A stretch of 64,000 nucleotides of DNA, taken from assembly GCF_003254395.2 (NCBI RefSeq), contig NC_037638.1:25187352-25251351 (forward strand), in the 5' to 3' direction. The notes beneath the pieces were generated by a model. That model made no database searches. It was not told where the DNA came from and was given only the letters and a program-made list of their open reading frames with translations. Of this stretch, positions 60,725 through 64,000 are shown piece by piece (the stretch's first letter is position 1; every line of letters starts with the position of its first letter). A program made the position numbers and the translations under genes. This stretch comes from Apis mellifera. Its lineage: Eukaryota; Arthropoda; Insecta; Hymenoptera; Apidae.

Positions 60725-62755
60725 ATGTCTGTATTATCAAATTCAACAAAACAAGTATTACAAAATACATCATCTCTTTCAATGGAAATACAAGATGATA
60801 ATACAATAATGTGTAATAAGGTATTTTGTTGAATATTTATATATAAATCATAACATTTTCTATTATATTTAAAATGAAATATTTATTTGAGTTTTTATCT
60901 CTTTTATCATATTTAATTATTAGAAATTTTAAAATTAATTTATTCAATTAAAGTATATTACAATTAAATTTTCAAACAAAATGGATCTGTTAAATTTTAT
61001 TTTACAAATTTGAAATTCATTACATATTTCATTTCAGTCAATGGAAAATCTAATATTCAACTATATCATACACAACATTAAATTGTGTATTTCAGAAGAA
61101 GCAAGAAAAAAATATCGGGAGCAATGGTATATCTAATGCACAAAGAGTATGGACAAGTTTGTTATCAGGTGCTATTGCAGGAGCATTGGCAAAAACGACA
61201 ATAGCACCTTTAGATCGCACAAAGATAAACTTTCAAATTTCAAACCAACCATTTTCGGCAAAAGCAGCAATTAAATTTTTAATAAAAACTTTTAGAACAG
61301 AAGGTTTACTAAGTTTATGGCGTGGAAACAGTGCTACTATGGTTAGAATAGTTCCATATTCTGCTGTTCAATTCACAGCCCATGAACAATGGAAAAGAAT
61401 CTTAGGAGTAAATGGATCAGAAAGGTAAAATTTACATACAACATATGAAATATTTATTATAAATTTTTTACATTATAATAATCATATGTACTTAATATTA
61501 TATTTTTCAATATAAGAAACATTTTTTCACATATTGTATCAAATTAATATTTTAAACTAATTTCCAAATCTGCTTCTAATATATTTGCAATGCGATTATA
61601 TAATATTTATTTAATTATTTATAATAATTATAAAAAATTATTTATTCTCTTTGATAGAGAAAAACCAGGATTGAATTTTCTTGCCGGTTCTTTAGCGGGT
61701 ATAACATCGCAAGGTACAACTTATCCTCTGGATTTGATGAGAGCAAGAATGGCTGTGACACAAAAGACTAAATACAAAACCTTACGACAAATATTTGTAC
61801 GCATTTATATGGAAGAAGGAATAGCGGCCTATTACCGTGGATTTACTGCAACGCTACTTGGTGTCATTCCTTATGCTGGTTGCAGTTTCTTCACCTATGA
61901 TCTACTCAGGAATTTATTGACTGGTGAGTCACTTCTTTTACAAACTTATTCTACGCCGTGACGGTGCTTGTACGCAGAGAAAAAGTCGTGATTTATACGA
62001 ACGAGAGTGGCTCGTATATAAAGCAGGGTACCCGTGGGGCACATCGGGGCTGTTTCCCGATATTGGGACAATACTTACTTTAATAGCGACGCTTGTCGAG
62101 ACAAGTCCGATGGCTGTGTTTTTCAAGTACGTGCTTCATGTTCGATGATGGCTACGTGTCGATGAACAGTGTACACGGTGGCTATTCCTGGCTTCTCGAC
62201 ATCACTGATTTGCGGCGCCATTGCCGGTATGGTTGCTCAGACTAGCAGCTACCCTTTGGACATTATTCGGAGAAGGATGCAGACTTCGGCGATGCATGGT
62301 CAACACTATCACACAATCAGATCAACTATTATAAAAATTTACAAGTGAGTTTTTATTTTTTAATTTGAGTAAAAATGATTAATATTAAATTTAATGTAAT
62401 TCTAATACAACTTATAAAATATAATTACATTTTTTCATTGCATTTAAATTTTAAAATATAATATTTAAATAATTTAAAATATACAAAATAAAGAAAATAA
62501 TTTTTAAATGAATTATTAAATGAATAATTTTTAATTTTTTTTCTATTACAATTTTAGCATATAAAATAAAAATGTTTATATAAAATATTTTTTATTATTT
62601 TCAGAGAAGAAGGTATAATGGCTTTTTATAAAGGACTAAGTATGAACTGGATAAAAGGTCCAATTGCTGTAGGAATTAGTTTTGCAACACATGATACGAT
62701 CCGCGATACATTAAGAAAAATTATTATTTGCCAAAATACTTCATTAAAAACATAA
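60725..62755 (+). CDS. SLC25A42: Mitochondrial CoA / adenosine diphosphate carrier (SLC25A42-type), 5 exons, 338 aa
   Basis: Exons: 60,725-60,820; 61,096-61,424; 61,658-61,923; 62,170-62,344; 62,605-62,755. Every intron has GT-AG ends, the phases join without a break, and the total is 1,017 bases including TAA. The start has an in-frame TAA upstream at 60,698. The protein has three repeats of the SLC25 family with signature motifs PLDRTK (residues 70-75), PLDLMR (165-170) and PLDIIR (259-264), each opening an odd-numbered membrane helix, so six transmembrane helices in the inner mitochondrial membrane are expected. Stretches such as SLWRGNSATMVRIVPYSAVQ, TYPLDLMRARMAVT and GLSMNWIKGPIAVGISF match human SLC25A42 closely; the human protein is 318 aa, the extra length being an unconserved N-terminus. 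SLC25A42 carries CoA and adenosine 3',5'-diphosphate in exchange for adenine nucleotides. The close relatives SLC25A16 and plant CoA carriers are less likely. It is divergent from C15, 27 kb away. Confidence 0.94.
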
Positions 62756-64000
62756 AAATGATATAGGCAATTAGAAAAACTAATAAGAAATATCTAATTA
62801 CATCTCATTAGAAAAGCAGTAAATATATTTTTATCTGCTAAAAAGTCCTTTGAAATATAGAATGTTTGATAAGAATTGCATACAAACTTTATCATTGTTT
62901 TGCTATTAATAACAGTTATATATTAGCAAAATTTGTACAGAAATCTATCAAATACTCAGACATCAATATATATAAAATTTATGATCATATAATTAATAGA
63001 TTCATGTAATGTAGTAATGATTTAATAAATATTATAGTTTTCAAAGGACATATTTTTAAAAAAATAGAAAATAGTACAAATTGTTGATGTACATATTGTT
63101 AATCAAAATGTTATAAAAATTGTTAAATTACTAAAAAATGCATGTCATATAAGTATATATAAATCACTAAAAAGCAAAACTATATTGCGCAAATATTAAC
63201 ATTTAGTTTATTTGTAATGTGGATATTATGCATAACAATGCAACTGCCCTCACAAGATGTTTTTTAATCATTGATAAACAAAGTATTTTTTTCGTGAATT
63301 TCAATAATCATAAAAATAATTTTAAAAAACATCTACATTTTTACACATTAAATTACAGATATACAGATATAATATCTACAATTGTTAATGTGATAGTAAC
63401 AGAATAGTAGTTGTTTTATATTATTGAATAATTAAATAATCATTAAATTTTGTATAGAATAACGCATTATTTTAACAATAATAATTAAGTTCTGACAATA
63501 ATTTTATAAATATAAATGTGCAATATTAATAATTAGCACAATTACTTATACTGAAACAAATTATTATAAAAATTATTCATATCTAATCTTTTTTTTTATA
63601 AAATGATCTATAATTATTTTATAAGTTTATAATGATCCAAATTATTTTAATATTGTATACATTTGAATTAATATCTCATATACTGTAAATTTTTATTCAA
63701 ATATATTTTAATTAGAATAAAATATTTTCTCAAATATCTAATTTTTTACATAAATTTTACGTAGGTGTTTTAAATATTAAATATATATACACACTTTTAT
63801 ACTTAAAAATAAATGATAAAATACAACTAATATTACAAGTAATAATAATATAACTGATGATGAAATAGACAATAAAATTTATAAATATTTAATATGTAGT
63901 ATACTATTGAATAAATCTATTACTTTAAATAAAAATAATATTCTTTACAAAAAGTTAATTTATTAAAATTGACTAGTCTAATAATTTTGAACAGAAATTA
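62756..64000 (+). other. Carrier gene 3' flank and A/T-rich DNA
   Basis: After the stop codon there is A/T-rich sequence without another gene. AATAAA signals occur, for example at 63,024-63,029, followed by A/T-rich DNA. The polyadenylation site cannot be fixed from sequence alone. A 62-codon frame at 63,219-63,407 has no recognisable features. Confidence 0.5.

Noticed and set aside
61924..62148. Open frame within carrier gene intron 3 as an additional exon
   Set aside because: It is out of frame with exon 3 and lacks internal splice signals that would keep the three-repeat carrier fold; the GTGAGT donor and CAG acceptor define a clean intron.

Overview
The window is animal nuclear DNA, most likely from a bee (Hymenoptera, probably Apis). 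The evidence is two spliced animal genes with GT-AG introns, mariner transposons, a sequence rich in A/T and CpG (TCGA words are everywhere) over the left 54 kb, and an extremely A/T-rich right end. There are no operons. Most of the window is intron or intergenic DNA, and almost all of the many short open frames are chance frames in low-complexity or repeat DNA.

Left half (1-33,346, minus strand): a TLX/HOX11-class homeobox gene, the counterpart of Drosophila C15 (clawless). Coding exon 1 (32,602-33,346) carries an acidic N-terminus and an eh1-type Groucho-binding motif. Exon 2 (7,380-7,608) carries homeodomain positions 1 to 57, with the diagnostic Thr47. Splice phases match across a 24,993-bp intron. 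The last exon, with the end of the homeodomain and the C-terminus, was not found and should lie beyond position 1. Intron 1 and the visible part of intron 2 hold three mariner elements and seven long-period tandem arrays.

Middle (33.4-58.8 kb): the C15 leader and a GC-rich promoter-like block (33.35-34.42 kb), then about 24 kb without a recognisable gene. It holds a fourth mariner copy (40,743-42,018), a six-copy 258-bp array (43.86-45.45 kb), microsatellites, several perfect palindromes sharing a CACGCGTG-type core, and short islands of complex sequence that could be enhancers of the developmental gene.

Right end (about 54.4-64 kb): base composition shifts sharply to A/T-rich, CpG-poor DNA. 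Here lies a complete five-exon mitochondrial carrier gene on the plus strand (60,725-62,755, 338 aa), best matched to SLC25A42, the mitochondrial CoA / adenosine 3',5'-diphosphate carrier. It is transcribed away from C15. The two genes have no evident functional link; one is a patterning transcription factor and the other a housekeeping transporter.

Mobile DNA: two mariner families, each present as one plus and one minus copy. Family A (ITR starting TTAGGT) has one copy with an open 342-aa transposase and one broken copy. Family B (ITR starting TTGGGTTGGC, close to the Hsmar1 ITR) has two copies that share the same 5' deletion, so they were probably moved in trans as a deletion derivative. 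I found no CRISPR array, bacterial-type system, rRNA or convincing tRNA, and no clearly new biological system. The most checkable unusual points are the shared deletion junction, the inverted transposon pair flanking the homeobox exon, the NAGNAG acceptor before the homeodomain, the palindrome group and the anomalous intron 3 of the carrier gene.
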